Below are positions 7,056 through 7,646 of a DNA stretch of 7,646 nucleotides, piece after piece. Source of the stretch: Trichloromonas sp034006665 (GTDB lineage: Bacteria; Desulfobacterota; Desulfuromonadia; Desulfuromonadales; Trichloromonadaceae); contig NZ_JAVESI010000076.1 of NCBI RefSeq assembly GCF_034006665.1, forward strand, positions 1 to 7,646. The letters run 5' to 3'. The first letter of the stretch is position 1. Every line of letters starts with the position of its first letter. The notes beneath the pieces were generated by a model that was not told the DNA's origin, did no database searches, and saw only the letters and a program-made list of their open reading frames with translations. A program made the translations under genes and the position numbers.

Positions 7056-7495
7056 AGCCACCGATCATCAAAAATCCTCGCGGCGCCGACCGCTTCCAGC
7101 GCTACAGCCAGCGTCTTCTGACCGGTGCCTTCTGGGTTGGTTTTGCCATGCTCTTGCGGCCACTGCTGACCCTCGTTGCCTGGTATACCGGCGGCCATCT
7201 CTTCACCCTGGCGATGATCGAGCGGGACGGCTGGCTCAGCATTTTGAAGGTCCCCTTCATCTACCCCCTGGTGGTTTTCCTCATCGGCACTGTGTTCATC
7301 GGCTGGGCGATCTACAACCAGTTGCGTTTTCAGAACAACGAGCGCCGCACTCGCCACCCCGAACCCCTGACCTCCGTGCAGCTTGCGCACTTTTTTCAGG
7401 TGGAGGAAGAACAGGTGCGCCATTGGCAAAACCGGCGGCGCATTGTCATGAGCCACGACGACCGGGGCAACCCCGGGGAAGTCGAAGGTGAGTGA
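7052..7495 (+). CDS. pgaD: PgaD, small membrane subunit of PNAG synthase
   Basis: Partner of PgaC. In E. coli, PgaC and PgaD together bind c-di-GMP, which stimulates polymer synthesis and stabilises PgaD. The product is 147 residues (E. coli about 137). The open frame extends further upstream, but the GGAGG at 7041-7045 and the ATGA overlap with the pgaC stop (7052-7055) support this start. Two hydrophobic helices (~23-46 and ~67-88) are followed by a basic loop (QLRFQNNERRTRHP). A soluble C-terminal tail contains LAHFFQVEEEQVRHWQNRRR (~111-130), then IVMSHDDRGNP, the arrangement I associate with PgaD proteins. The sequence is poorly conserved in this family, so the call leans on size, two-helix topology and position as fourth gene of the operon. 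No convincing terminator follows. Confidence 0.85.
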   Translation: MKPPIIKNPRGADRFQRYSQRLLTGAFWVGFAMLLRPLLTLVAWYTGGHLFTLAMIERDGWLSILKVPFIYPLVVFLIGTVFIGWAIYNQLRFQNNERRTRHPEPLTSVQLAHFFQVEEEQVRHWQNRRRIVMSHDDRGNPGEVEGE

Positions 7496-7527
7496 GGAGA
7501 TAGGGAGGTAGGCCCCCCCAGAATATA

Positions 7528-7544
7528 GGGTCAGGTCTTGCATT
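7528..7544 (+). repeat. Possible end motif of a RAYT/IS200-like element
   Basis: GGGTCAGGTCTTGCATT lies 28 bases before the transposase start and right after the pga operon. From memory, GGGTCAGGTCTTG-type stretches commonly flank IS200-like RAYT transposase genes in proteobacteria, so this probably marks the left edge of that element. The matching right end is outside the window. The spacer 7496-7527 holds a run of seven C (7513-7519) and nothing else I recognise. Confidence 0.4.
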
Positions 7545-7571
7545 GCCATATTTCGCTGACATCTTAACACC

Positions 7572-7646
7572 ATGACATGACCACTACGCATAGAGTTTGA
7601 AGGAGCGTTGTATCACGTTACCGCTCGGGGCAATCGGCAGGAAGCG
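7572..7646 (+). pseudogene. Start of a RAYT (IS200-like Y1) transposase, stop at codon 3, right end cut by the window
   Basis: The frame reads M-T-stop, then PLRIEFEGALYHVTARGNRQEA up to the window edge. The last part is the highly characteristic N-terminus of REP-associated tyrosine transposases (TnpA_REP, PF01797-type), which normally begins MARPLRIEF or MTRPLRIEF. The TGA at 7578-7580 stands where an arginine codon is expected, so a single CGA-to-TGA change would explain it. No good alternative ATG is visible in this frame; a TTG at 7608 would lose the conserved first strand. The HUH and tyrosine motifs lie beyond the window. Family assignment is firm; whether the gene is dead depends on the stop being real. 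Confidence 0.8.

Overview
The window carries a complete four-gene pga locus (pgaA-pgaB-pgaC-pgaD, about 1076-7495, + strand) for synthesis, partial de-N-acetylation and outer-membrane export of poly-beta-1,6-N-acetyl-D-glucosamine (PNAG/PGA), a biofilm adhesin polysaccharide. An outer-membrane porin (PgaA) and a periplasmic deacetylase (PgaB) imply a diderm, Gram-negative, GC-rich host, most likely a proteobacterium. I cannot fix the lineage from the sequence. The flanking genes look gammaproteobacterial in style, while the shape of PgaA's N-terminus reminds me of Desulfuromonas/Geobacter-type proteins. That is an impression, not a result.

Layout: (1) 1-543, the 3' part of an ABC-transport auxiliary lipoprotein gene of moderate GC. 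(2) 544-1075, a scarred stretch without an intact gene. It holds the first ~16 codons of what looks like an alpha/beta-hydrolase gene, abruptly joined to an antisense relic of a response-regulator gene with an internal stop. A short AT-richer leader with a possible promoter follows, then a perfect 19-bp tandem duplication that covers the pgaA start. (3) 1076-7495, pgaABCD, tightly packed: 2 nt between pgaA and pgaB, and ATGA overlaps at pgaB/pgaC and pgaC/pgaD. (4) 7496-7646, a short spacer and the first codons of a RAYT (REP-associated, IS200-like Y1) transposase whose third codon is a stop.

How the genes work together: PgaC (GT2 synthase) and PgaD (small two-helix membrane partner, needed for c-di-GMP-dependent activation in the E. 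coli system) polymerise UDP-GlcNAc and pass the chain through the inner membrane. PgaB (CE4 deacetylase plus GH153-like domain) trims acetyl groups in the periplasm. PgaA (TPR scaffold plus beta-barrel) exports the polymer. All expected catalytic motifs are present in PgaB and PgaC, so the locus looks functional.

The pga block is visibly richer in GC than the first gene and is bracketed by gene debris on the left and a transposase relic on the right, so it may be an acquired cassette. I found no wholly new system. The most unusual features are an extra ~100-residue periplasmic-binding-protein-like segment at the N-terminus of PgaA, the lack of a lipobox in PgaB, and the tandem duplication at the pgaA start.
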